Shown piece after piece: positions 35,386 to 45,768 of a stretch of DNA of 64,000 bases. Location: NCBI GenBank assembly GCA_947579665.1, contig OX388351.1, positions 3,348,001 to 3,412,000 of the forward strand. The letters are read 5' to 3'. The notes under the pieces are model-generated. The model made no database searches, was not told the origin of the DNA, and saw only the letters and a list, made by a program, of their open reading frames with translations. The DNA comes from Sympetrum striolatum (lineage: Eukaryota > Arthropoda > Insecta > Odonata > Libellulidae). Both the position numbers and the translations under genes were made by a program. Each line of letters starts with the position of its first letter. Position 1 is the stretch's first letter.

Positions 35386-35690
35386 CATTGATAATTTATA
35401 TTAAAATATCTCCACATTTTTGTATAGAGCTCAATTTATCCTGTATGCTTTTTACAAAATAATTTCTAAATGTATTTACTAGTTTACTTTCATCTAATAT
35501 ACACTTATCCTTAAGATAAATATCATTGTACAATTCATACTTATCACCCCCAACCAACTGTTTTAACGTCTACCACATCTGTTTTGGGTCCCTACTGTTG
35601 AGATCAATCTTTTGCACATAGTACTTGCATTTTTCTTGCCTTACAATTTGAACCACTTTATTTCTGAATAACTGAACTAAAAATCATATA
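35386..35690 (-). pseudogene. LINE ORF2 linker between endonuclease and RT
   Basis: The minus strand reads RNKVVQIVRQEKCKYYVQKI, SRDPKQMW, a stop, TLKQLVGGDKYELY and a YLKDKCI..ESKLVNTFRNYF block. This RN.V...IR..K..YY....I......PK..W pattern is the usual linker of Jockey/CR1-like LINEs just before the RT. The RT itself continues on the other side of the 10.3-kb insertion at 25035. Upstream of 35690 no endonuclease was found, so the copy is 5'-truncated. Confidence 0.82.
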
Positions 35691-35699
35691 ACGAAAGCA

Positions 35700-36735
35700 A
35701 AAATAGTAATTCACTCAGTAGCTAACCGATTATGACAAAAGCAGTTTCTAAATGCACGGTATCCCTTTTTCGAAAACAGGTGCAGTATCCAATAGCTACA
35801 GTTTGTTCAATAAGGTAGGAAATTTGTATTCATATAGCTGAGCCAGTGCAAACATTTACACACATAGAATGTTTAATGTCTAACAAAACTTACGAAAACA
35901 TGATTATTTTATACTTTGAGAAACGTATCTTTTTACCATTAAATGCCTCAATTATTTTGAATTTTCTGGTGTGGCTATTTCAGATTGTTGCATCTTTTGT
36001 GTACATTATAATTTATACTATTTAATTAAAGGAGTGGAATACATTATTTTTTGTTAAATTGCTAATGAAAAAGAGATCAATTGTAGTCAATGTGTTAGCA
36101 GATTTAAGTGGAATGGTATTTTGCTTATGTCTTTCATTCACAAAAAAATGAATAATAGATTTCAATGGAGACAACATTCGGTAATGTTTGAAGTATCATC
36201 CCTGAAAATTTCATAAAAATCGGGGTATTTCTAATGTGAAAAAAAAATTAAAACTTAAACACCGTGAAACTAGAAAATTACCCAATATTCTTTTAAGCAA
36301 TATAAATATGTATTAAGATCACATTAGGATAAGGAGACATTTTCAGAAAGCCACAGACGATGGTTATACAGTAATAAATGATATGTGCCTCTAAAAACCA
36401 ACAACGAATAATTTTTACAGAAAGTAAGTGAATTGTGGAGCTGACTTGTGCCCCAATACTAAAATGCGTAACATAAACACAGAAAACCATCAAATAACAC
36501 AAACTCAATCACAATGCCAAAACAGAAACAAAAATTAAACACAAACGATAAGATAGTAAATGTGTATGGAGTGGAAGCAATTAAAATTACCACAAATGGT
36601 AAACTTATTGTATTCAGCATATAACAAAACATAAAGTTGCTTTACCTTTTTGGACAGGTATGCAATGTTAGCGATTTGCTACATTTTGATCACCCACTCT
36701 TCAACTCCTTGAACAACCCAAGCACCGAATCAAGG
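35700..36735. other. AT-rich stretch, nothing recognised
   Basis: One 71-codon minus frame (36293-36508) is hydrophobic but has no recognisable relationship. No repeat boundaries were seen. Confidence 0.4.
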
Positions 36736-36740
36736 GATAC

Positions 36741-36906
36741 CATCCCTTTACGATCTTCACCGAGTACATTTTAGTCAATCGCAAAATATGCATCAATGCA
36801 AATATATTAGATTTAATACTTAATTCGGAAGATTATATTTAAAATACCTGCAAATTATCTGTTTATTTATATGTATTCAGTTGAATTTATCAAGAGAAAA
36901 CAATTA
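36741..36906. repeat. Dispersed repeat family D, copy 1
   Basis: Nearly identical to 48015-48174 over about 165 bp, from TTTACGATCTTCAC through AATCGCAAAATATGCAT to GAATTTATCAAGAGAAAA, with roughly a dozen differences. Same orientation. Confidence 0.88.
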
Positions 36907-37214
36907 TAAGAGGCAAACTACTAATCAAACTATTTTATTGCACGAAAATACTGTTAACAATTAGGTTGATATAAATAAAGATTGGTTGCTACAGACAAAT
37001 AAACAAAATTTGATTTTTTTTTAATTTCGGTATATTTTCCTGCGAGTTTCTTCAACAATTTACATATACAATATAATTATATTTATGGTATATGTAAATT
37101 TATAAATATTATTTCTTCTATAGTCTATCTATATAATATGGTTTCTCTCTTATTTTCAGCTTTAGTTTTAGCAGATCATTTATTCTACACGTCTTCTTAT
37201 GGATAAACTTATGA

Positions 37215-37630
37215 GCTCAAAATAAAAAATTGCTTAGCTCGTCAGGGGGATGAGTTGTTTACAACCACAAAATATTGATGTATTTTATCAAAATGTTTGC
37301 AATTTCGAATTGTAAACGATATTCCACAACTGAAATAAGAATCTTCATTCAATTTCCTTTCTTTTGGTACTCGTCTCGACTTTGAAAGACTTGTGTTATT
37401 AATTTAATTTTGTGAAAGAAACAAAGCCTGCAAGTGATAAAAATGAGGTTCACATGTATTTTAAATGGAAACGAATTATGGGTTTAGGAGTTTGATTCCA
37501 GGTGACTCCGGGAATGAAAATAGTTTTCAGCAGGTAGGAATCCAACGGAGTTTACCTCGTATCTGTACACCTTACCATTTCCAAGATAAAAGGGGGACAG
37601 ACAGACAGACAGACACTTTGCTATTTATAT
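37215..37630. repeat. Dispersed repeat family C, copy 2, with GACA microsatellite
   Basis: Similar to 25560-25990 in marker order. It ends close to a (GACA)n tract at 37586-37606. The 88-codon plus frame 37465-37731 runs through it and is not gene-like. Confidence 0.6.
37586..37606. repeat. (GACA)5 microsatellite
   Basis: A run of five GACA units. It might mark the tail of repeat family C. Confidence 0.9.
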
Positions 37631-37636
37631 ATAATA

Positions 37637-37800
37637 TGATATTCCCACCCATCCTCAATCAAACAATTTGGTGCCAAGTTTTGTGTGAAAAAAAATCCCA
37701 CAGGTGGGATTTTTTTGATGATCCTATATGATGGGAACTCAAAACAATTTCCAGAGCCTACTAGAGGGGTCATCACTCCAACTTCTCAAATATTTCTCCA
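37637..37800. repeat. Dispersed repeat family A, 3' part
   Basis: Matches 44995-45110 (TATTCCCACCCA, ATCAAAC.ATTTGGTGCCAAG, TGATGGGAA) and 47940-48003 (TTTCCAGAGCCTACTAGAGG, CTCAAATATTTCTC). At 44.8-45.2 kb the two halves of the family are contiguous. Confidence 0.75.
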
Positions 37801-37809
37801 ATCGACACA

Positions 37810-40800
37810 TTTTGTAGAAAACTTACCACTTGAGTCTGTTTTATAGCTTCTGTTGTGCTGTAAGCCATGACAGTTACAAAGAATGCTAATAAAATATGTG
37901 TTCTTATCTCTTCATGACATATGTCTGCTGCAGGCAGTCAATTCTTTCAGTCAGAAAATACAGTCAGTTAATTTTTATAAAAATTCTTCTTAACCTTGTT
38001 ATCATCAGTGATATCCTTTTATTGCCAGCCTCAATCACTTGGTGTATGCAAAGAATGTCAAGGTATTTTTGATGAAAATGATAATCCTCTGGATAAAAAT
38101 TTATATAATAGCTACCTAATTATTAAACCATGACACCAATTTGTTTTAGTCTTATTAAACTTTTTGAACTCAAAATAAAATATAACTTTTTATTCTATAT
38201 TTTATTAAGGAAGATATTTCTAATTAACAAAAGTGTATAAAAAAGTGAACATGTACATTCTGGTTATTAAATAATATTTAGTTGTCAATATTAATTCCAA
38301 TTTTAGTTATTGCTATTATTTGTTGGCCTAAACACAAAGTGTCATGCATCTGGCATTATCCTTTCATTACCTATACTCAGTTTGTTAAAATTGTACTAAT
38401 TGGTCAGTCATATTTTTTCATAAGCACTAATGTTCCGGAAAGCATGTATCATGAAGGCCTTTTTTGCTCAGAAGATATTGTCTAGCTCCTTTTATGCTTC
38501 CCTGTTTTACTTTTTTTTGCTTCCCTATTTTACTTTTTGTTGTCCTTCTTTCCTACTGGTGATGTTTTAAGTGTCTTTTTATCTTCTCTCATAGCTCATC
38601 TTACAATGGGAATGCCAAGTTTGTGAGAAACGGATTCACTGACAACTTTTAGGGCACATTAATTGCTTAGAAATAGCAGACACATGCATGACTGTTCTAC
38701 TCAATGAACTTTCCTGTGTGAAAATCTTGCAAGTTAATATCAGTCTTAAAATTGCAACCACCCCATACATGTGCGGGCCATATAAATCTTGAGATTTTCT
38801 GCTTAGGATTTCCACTTCTTCCATATTTTTTTGAGGATAACTCATATTAGTATAATTTCATCTTCTTACCTTCCAAGCATTCTTCATCATTTTAACTAGC
38901 ATGCATTCTAATATAATTAATGTCAGATTTCTAGCATCTGTTATATTTTGAAGGTTTTCATCTGCATATTGTCTGCAAATTCTTTGTCAAATCCACAAGT
39001 ATCATTATTGACTCTCATTACTTACGCAGCATGATTACATCCCATTACTCTGAATATAACCAACGTAGACCGAACCCATTCAGTATACCGTTTGCAAGAA
39101 AAAATTACCTGTACCATAATCCTATAGTATACCATATGATGCGCCTAACAAATTCTAATCAAGATGTGTTCCAGACGATTAATTGCTGATGTTTTTTTAT
39201 TTCTATATTTATGGATTTTTGTTTGTATGTTTTATGGAAAAGAACTTATGTTTTTATACTTAGATTTCTTGATTTTATTTAATTAAATTTATTCCATTTA
39301 TTTGTAGTATTGAAGGATTTCTTTATTTTATGATTTATATATTAAATGTCTTCATTGATGATAATTGTTATTTTTAATTGCATTGATTTTGTACCTTTTA
39401 TTCTATTGTTTTTAACACCTTTTATAATTTCACTTGAATCTTGAATTTTGTATTTTTAATTTTTTGTCTTTACTGTATTAATATGCTTCTTAAATGTACC
39501 AAATCTCTGTGTAAAAGGGTTGATTGCCCGTATATAATTGTAAATTAAAAAAATAGTTAACCTTTGTTGTCTGGGCAACTACTACCGATTCCTAAATATT
39601 GAGCCTAATCATGACTGCTTCTATTCTAGAAGTCCCAAGATTTACAATAAATCCAGTAATAAAGTAATGGGTGGATTTCTGGATATTTCGAGAATTTGCA
39701 TATAAAGTGTTGGGATATTTTGGCAGATGTGCATATGTTATGTGAATGGTAAAGATTATGGGGATAAATTAGCTGATGAAAATTACTTGCCTAAGATCTT
39801 GCCAGAGCATTAAAAGGAATCCCAGATGAGAGTATATTTAGAAAAACCCCAATTTTCTTTGATAGCATTTCCATTGTGATTTTCATGGAGAGAGATGAGT
39901 AAGCATCAGAGGTGCAAGAATCGTGTGTTTTCTGATTCCCCACTCTTACTTCGTTTTCTTAATTTCAGCAATTCTTAGGATACCTGAGTATCAGTCCATA
40001 TTATGAAAACAAATCTGAAATAAATTTAAATGATGCTATCCTATCTGAAATAAAATTAATTTGGTCCATCTTAACTTGATGGAATTTGGTAGAAAACTTC
40101 TTTAAAAGCAAAAGATTTGTTTGACAAAACTGGTTGACATAAATATAAATTGTGGAAGTTACAAAGTGGTTTTCCTTTGAGATGGTTGCTATTCTATGTA
40201 TCTATCTTCTATAGCATACAATAATGTATTCTGCTTACCTGGTTCCTCAAATTGTGCTGTTTCCTTTGAACTTCACTGCCCAATCAGTTGAATTTGACTT
40301 CTATCTCCTCTAGTATCGTCTGATTCTTTTCTCGATTATGATGATCCAAGGCTTTTGTAATCAATAGAACATCTTTTTCTTCATGAGCTGGAACTCTTCT
40401 TCCTTCAACCATTCTTGATGTTAAAATTCTTATGTAAATTTTTATAGGTATTTTTAGTCATACTGTATTTATTCCAGCCCTATATACCTTGTGCAATGGG
40501 CTAACTTATTTTTTCTTCAGGCATCAGTATTGTACAATTTAACACTCATTGAAATTTCAGAGATTTAAATTGTCAATTTTAATCTCCACATTTATGCAAC
40601 ATTGGATTCAAAGTAAGGTAGAGTTAGTGTAAACATATTCAATATGTATCAGTTGCAGTCAGGTTGTTGAAGGACAAGGAAATCTCTGTCAGTAGCTCCT
40701 TTAAGTACTAATTCTGGCTGACAGCAAGAAATGATTATGGAAGGAATCACAGGAGATATGTTCCAGGTAAAGTACAATTTAAGATAAAACAAATTGGAAG

Positions 40801-40895
40801 TGAGTGTAAATGAATGCAACAATATGATCAAAGTGAAACAGTTGCAGAAGAAAGGCAAATAAATTTTGGATTCAGAGGTGTTTTGGCTAAGGAAA
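37810..40895. other. AT-rich region, nothing recognised
   Basis: Frames of 67-69 codons (38282-38485 plus, 38636-38845 minus, 40649-40858 minus) show no domain. A short duplicated TGCTTCCCT.TTTTACTTTTT lies at about 38495-38540. No gene could be supported. Confidence 0.4.
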
Positions 40896-41292
40896 CAATA
40901 AAGTACAGTAGAACCTCAATTTTACGAAGTTGAAGGGACCCAAAAATTTGCACTTTGTAAAATTTGGGCTTTGTAAATTTGAGGTTTTCTTTCAACCAAT
41001 CGAAATCTCTACAATACCTATCCAGGTTCAGTAACACAGTGCATAAAGTCAAATGGGATTGAAAGGAAGGTAATATTTCAATAAAATGAATTATACATCC
41101 AGTTTAATGTTTAATACAACAGAAAAAATTCAAAATTTTTTACTTTTCAAAATAACCATAAATAATTTTTTGTTTTTTGGAAGTTTCAATGAAAGATGGG
41201 GTGATTTTCTCAATACCTGAAAGGTAATAATTGAATAAATCAGGTACACCATCAGTAAACATTTGAAAATTGTGAAGCACTTTTATTGTGTC

Positions 41293-43430
41293 TTAATTCA
41301 TCCCTTGTAGGGGGGAAGGTGCCTCTGGGTCATCTTCATAGCTTGTAGAAGAGATATCTAAGTTCACTTCATCCTCATCTTCTTCGTCTTCACTAAATTC
41401 ACTGCAGTCATGCGTCATCACATGAGAGTCACACTTGACATATGACTCAGCATGAGAGGATGTATCTGGGATGTTTTGATTTAGTTGTGCCATTTCTTTA
41501 CTAAGGAGGTCCTGTAGTGTGGGACCTCTGTCTCTATAATTGATGTGTCACCAAAACCAGCAGATCTCTAACAGTTGGAAATAGTGTTTGCAATGACACT
41601 CTCCCATGCTCTGGAAATTCGTCGCATAGCATGGAGCAATGTCCATGGAGGCACATCTTAAATGTATGCGTACCAAAGCTGTGTTTACAGAAAGCTAAAC
41701 TATGTAGGTCTAAACTTGACAAATAATTATGAGGATGAAATCAAACTAATTTCTGTTGCAAACAAGAGTCACAAGCTCATTAAATCAGAACTGATTCCCC
41801 ATGAGTCATGAGCGTTACCCACATGGCTCTCCAGGAGCCAATGTGCAGTATATTTGCTTCAAATTGAAAGGATTTAAAAATTAGACTACGATTATACTGA
41901 TTCCCTTTATAGCATAGACCTTATTTCAAAGCCTAGGAGACTCACTTAAGTCAAAGTGAATGAAACTCACAGCCATGAATCCCAAGAAATTAGCTCGTAA
42001 ATATTTTAAGTCATTTAAGAACTTTACTTAAGTTAATTTGAAACTCCCTCTTTTTTTATAATCGTTCTACTACGCTGACTTTTAGCGGTGATTTTCGAGA
42101 ATTGCTTACTCGCGGGTACTTTAAACGATCTTGTCGCATGACAAATCACAAGTCGAGATCGTAAATTCTTACCTAACGACGTAAATCGCTTTTAATTAAT
42201 AAATTACGCATTGAAAATGCATAAAAACTTAAGTAATAGTGACGTATTACTACAAATTTAGTATTCTTTAATTAAACTAATTTCCATGACTGCTGCAACA
42301 ACTTCCACAGGAATGCTACTTTCAAGTAAAAGTAGTAGTATTGTTAAAAGTGCTTTGACAGCTTAGGTCATTTCGCACATTGGCTCCCACCGGGAATCGA
42401 ACTAGGGACCGCTTTCACCAAAGGCAAACGCGCTGTCCACATGACTATCCGGGAGCCTTCAAGTAAAAGGTTTACCAAAGTTCTGTGATGGAGAACTTAC
42501 CAAGCGTCCAAAGATAGTGCTGGTCGGAAAATCTTCGGTAGTGGACTATAAAGTTCTTAATTATTCCCATGTCCAGCGGTTGCATCTTACAGGTGCTATT
42601 AGGACTCAGAAAAAGAACTTTCTGCAAGAAGATAATTTGCTTCTGAAAAATGTCCGTCGCCATCCATGCTTTTTTATTACTTTCATACAACACAGGCAAA
42701 TTTTTCACGTTCTTGAAGCAACGCGGAGCTCTTGATTTTGCTATCACAACTGGTTTCAACTTTTCGGATCCATCTTTGTTACATATCAGCATTACTGTAA
42801 CCCTATTCTTAGAATTTTTTTGCCTCCGCGACATTTTTCACCACGGGTCCCGAGGGTGGAGTCAGGTAATGCCTTGAAAAACAAACCTGTTTCATCCAGG
42901 TTGTATATATCTCGAGGGGAATATTTAGACACAATGTCATCGTTTATTTCATGCCACTGCGTTTTTTGTGTTGACGTCACCTTCTTCTCCACAGATTTTC
43001 ATTGAAGTGATTCCGTATCTTTTCTTGAATCTATCAAGCCACCCAAAGTTTTCGCACTTCAGTTTAAGAGCCAAAACCTGAGCCTTCTCCTTCAGAATTG
43101 GTCCACATATAGGCAATTTGCACGCACGACACTTAAAAAAAATTATGCAGCTGACTATCAAGTTGATCAAATTGCGACGATGAGAGGTACTTTGTTTTTA
43201 ATGATATTGTTGTGTGACTCAAAATTTTTTCACTTGAATTGACGATTGCTGCCAATGTAGGTAAAGAAATGCCATACTTCCGAGTAATTTCTGTTTATGT
43301 CTGCCCGCGATCACGTACTTCCTTGATAATTTATTTTGGTGACCAAACTCAGGGACTTCCTCTTTTTCTTGGTCAGCGATGTTTTATCCATTATTTTACT
43401 AATGGGCACACGGGATATCACAACTGATCA
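41293..43430 (-). pseudogene. Tigger transposase, broken and internally deleted
   Basis: Read from about 43400 downward: MDKTSLTKKKRKSLSLVTKI (start of the first HTH), then PICGPILKEKAQVLALKL and FGWLDRFKKRYGI (CENP-B-like HTH, 43170-42949). Next are DIYNLDETGLFFKALPD with the first catalytic aspartate (residue 33 of frame 42992-42792), RVTVMLICNKDGSEKLKP and PRCFKNVKNLPVLY (42834-42640). At about residue 65 of that frame the protein jumps to FLSPNSTCKMQPLDMGIIKN, so the segment with the second aspartate is deleted while the third (QPLD) remains. After an interval holding the SINE and unassigned sequence, an acidic C-terminal part lies at 41493-41293. The frames overlap by frameshift. Inactive. 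Confidence 0.88.
42333..42457 (-). mobile_element. tRNA-derived SINE with 12-bp target duplication
   Basis: TTCAAGTAAAAG occurs exactly on both sides (42321-42332 and 42458-42469). Read on the minus strand, the 125-bp insert starts with GGCTCCCGGATAGTC and within 80 bp ends the tRNA part with GGTGGGAGCCA, so a 7-bp acceptor stem can form. The A box TAGTCATGTGG is at 42447-42437 and the B box GTTCGATTCCC at 42402-42392. About 45 bp of tail follow. It is either a short SINE or a retroposed tRNA-like RNA. The duplication makes the insertion clear. Confidence 0.88.
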
Positions 43431-44174
43431 CAACACAGGCCACCTCGCTCAGAGAGTGATTTTCACTGTACGCGCGCAACTTTTCCTCGCTTGGAGACCA
43501 ACATTTTTCAGGGTGTCCACCATCCAACCATTATTTTTCAATCTTTTACTAACCAATTAAAAATCCGAAATCCCTGCAGCAGCCTTGAGATTTTAAGTAG
43601 TCGCACTCCAATTTAGCAGCCAAGACCTGAGCCCAAAACTCCCCAAGTCGAAAACAAATTCTTATCATGCTCTATTCTCTCAATCTCTCGTCCAAATAGA
43701 AACCATATACTCCTGGAAACTGCTGATCTATACGATCCCAGGTCGCTGATTCGCGATATTACCAGAAAGCTTGATGAAGAAAGAAAGAGCACGGCTACGT
43801 CTTATTAGCTATAATTTTTCGCGAAAACTGTAATCAAAATGTTTGTATCTCACGAAATTTTCACATTTTTCTCATCTAAGATACATGGGATGAGGGTCCT
43901 CCCAATAAAGACGATCTGGATTCAGCTGCTCCGGTTTACGGCGATCGTCATCCCATTGTATTGAGCTCAGTGCGACAAAACCATTTCAAATACTTCGTAA
44001 AACCGGGGTTCATTCACTCCTAGGGACCGGCTTCTCACTTCGTAAAACATGAAATCGAGGTTTTACGTAAAACCGAGGTCATTTTACATGTACAAAGATC
44101 GGGACCGGCGAAATGGTTCGTAAAACTGTGTCACTTCGTAAAATCGAGGTTCGTAAAAACGGGGTTCTACTGTA

Positions 44175-44805
44175 GTTAGAAAATGAGAGTGCAATGTGAT
44201 TGCGAACATTGAAAATAAGTTTACTGTTAGTTGAAAAGAAAGAGCTGGAGACTTAATTAAAAAATAACAGAGAGAAGGAATGCAAATGAATGGGATCTAA
44301 AATTGAGAGCTTTCCTGAAATCAGCACAGGCATGAATGTATGCTGAAGGCATTGTCATGATAATACACTCCTTAAAAGTGGATTGCATGATTCTCTGAAA
44401 GATGATGAAAATAATTAAATCACATTCACGTTACATTAAGGTTTTTTGAGATTCTTCTCTTGCTACCAAATCCCCTTATACTCTTGGTAAACAACATTAC
44501 CATCTGCCTTTTCAAATGGATAACCAAAAGCAATGAATAAATGGAATTATTTTACTAATTACAGTAGAAGTACATTATGACGAGAGCTGACAATAATTGG
44601 AATAATACTCATTATAAAGCATATTTGTTGTAGCTGATCTCTAACATTAAATGTCCATCCTCTTGAATCCAAGGGTGGCAAGCATGGCAGAATGGAACTG
44701 TAGGGTTTTTAATGCCTATGAAAATGCTTCAGAATCCGTAAAAAGTAAGTTTGCGCACAAAATATAATTTTATTAGTTCATTAACTAAAATCAAAGTGCT
44801 TCATC
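44175..44805. other. AT-rich stretch, nothing recognised
   Basis: No motif-bearing frame, inverted repeat or RNA gene was seen between the Tigger and repeat family A. Confidence 0.4.
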
Positions 44806-44807
44806 TT

Positions 44808-45190
44808 ATATAAAATGTGGAAAATTATCCCTCAATAATCGTTGATAATTGATGTTATATCATTAGGTAATACTTATTCATATGAAATTGCTTTCTTGAG
44901 ATATTTTTCATTGACATGCTTCATAAGCAATGACTGTCGCGAGGGAGGGGAGAGGTAACCCTGGGAATCCGAATCAGTGCTGCTTTTATCTCTTATATTC
45001 CCACCCAACCTTGATCAAACGATTTGGTGCCAAGTTTTGTATGAAAATAAATCCCATGTGTGGATGCCAATATGATGGGAATTCAATTAAAATTCCAGTG
45101 CTGACTAGAGGGATAGTCGCCAAAAAGAAACAAGAGATAAGATGTACAGAGGGACAAGGGGAGAGCAAAACTCATCTCTAATCAAAGCTC
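44808..45190. repeat. Dispersed repeat family A, longest copy
   Basis: The first 190 bp match 19980-20200 and the next 115 bp match 37637-37760, showing that those two partial copies belong to one family. An 83-codon plus frame (44930-45181) runs through it but no other copy keeps it open. Confidence 0.75.
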
Positions 45191-45589
45191 CCTCAAGAAT
45201 TTTTGCCAAGTTAGGCAAGTTCTGGGAAAGAAATGCATGAATTGAGTAACGATAACTGTTATATTTAATTGTTTTCTGTCCTTTTAAGAGATAATGCACC
45301 TCTGATTACCATTTGATTGTTGGAATTTATCTCTTATGTCTATTGACAATTCCAAGATATGCCTCCTGGAAGAAAAATATAGAAACATCCATTCATCATA
45401 ATGATTGTAACTCCCTATCCTTTTTGCAGTGAGATAGACAACAGCCAAAAACACTGTATGTAGAAAAGGCTCAGTTCATGTTTATGTTGAAGAGAAGGTA
45501 TTCATGCTTAGCTACTGTTGCCCTTGATCTGTGAAGTCCCTCTAAGCTCTCATGGACTTGTCAGGAGGCAACAGCAATCCCACGCAGCC

Positions 45590-45690
45590 ACTCCCTGATC
45601 GGAAAAATGATCAGTTTGGATTCGAACTTGGGACCTTGGGGTAGGAGCGATAGTATGGATAGAATGCTATACACTCGGCCACCAATATTA
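45590..45690 (-). mobile_element. tRNA-derived SINE head
   Basis: On the minus strand TGGCCGAGTGTA (45681-45670) resembles the A box of Leu/Ser tRNAs and AGTTCGAATCC (45628-45618) matches the B box. The spacing of about 53 bp fits a tRNA. The body continues for perhaps 100 bp toward 45490. No target duplication was identified. Confidence 0.6.
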
Positions 45691-45768
45691 TAAATATTGA
45701 GAAATATTTTCCCAACTCTTTATTCAGATTCGAGCTTCACAATTTGGAGCTTCATCCAGATGAAATGA

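Larger units (their letters stand above)
40906..44172 (-). mobile_element. 3.3-kb Tigger element with minus-strand transposase
   Basis: TA (40904-40905) precedes CAGTAGAACCTCAATTTTAC and TA (44173-44174) follows the inverted end ACGGGGTTCTACTG. TTTTACGAA/TTCGTAAAA words are repeated near both ends. Transposase remnants lie at 41293-43430 on the minus strand. A SINE with its own target duplication is inserted at 42333-42457. The left-hand 1.5 kb contains only the C-terminal acidic region of the transposase and unassigned sequence. Another copy of its right end is at 23174-23490. Confidence 0.92.

Noticed and set aside
42379..42457. Functional tRNA gene on the minus strand
   Set aside because: The acceptor stem is good but the T stem has two mismatches and the anticodon arm is unclear. 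An exact target duplication shows it is a retroposed copy.
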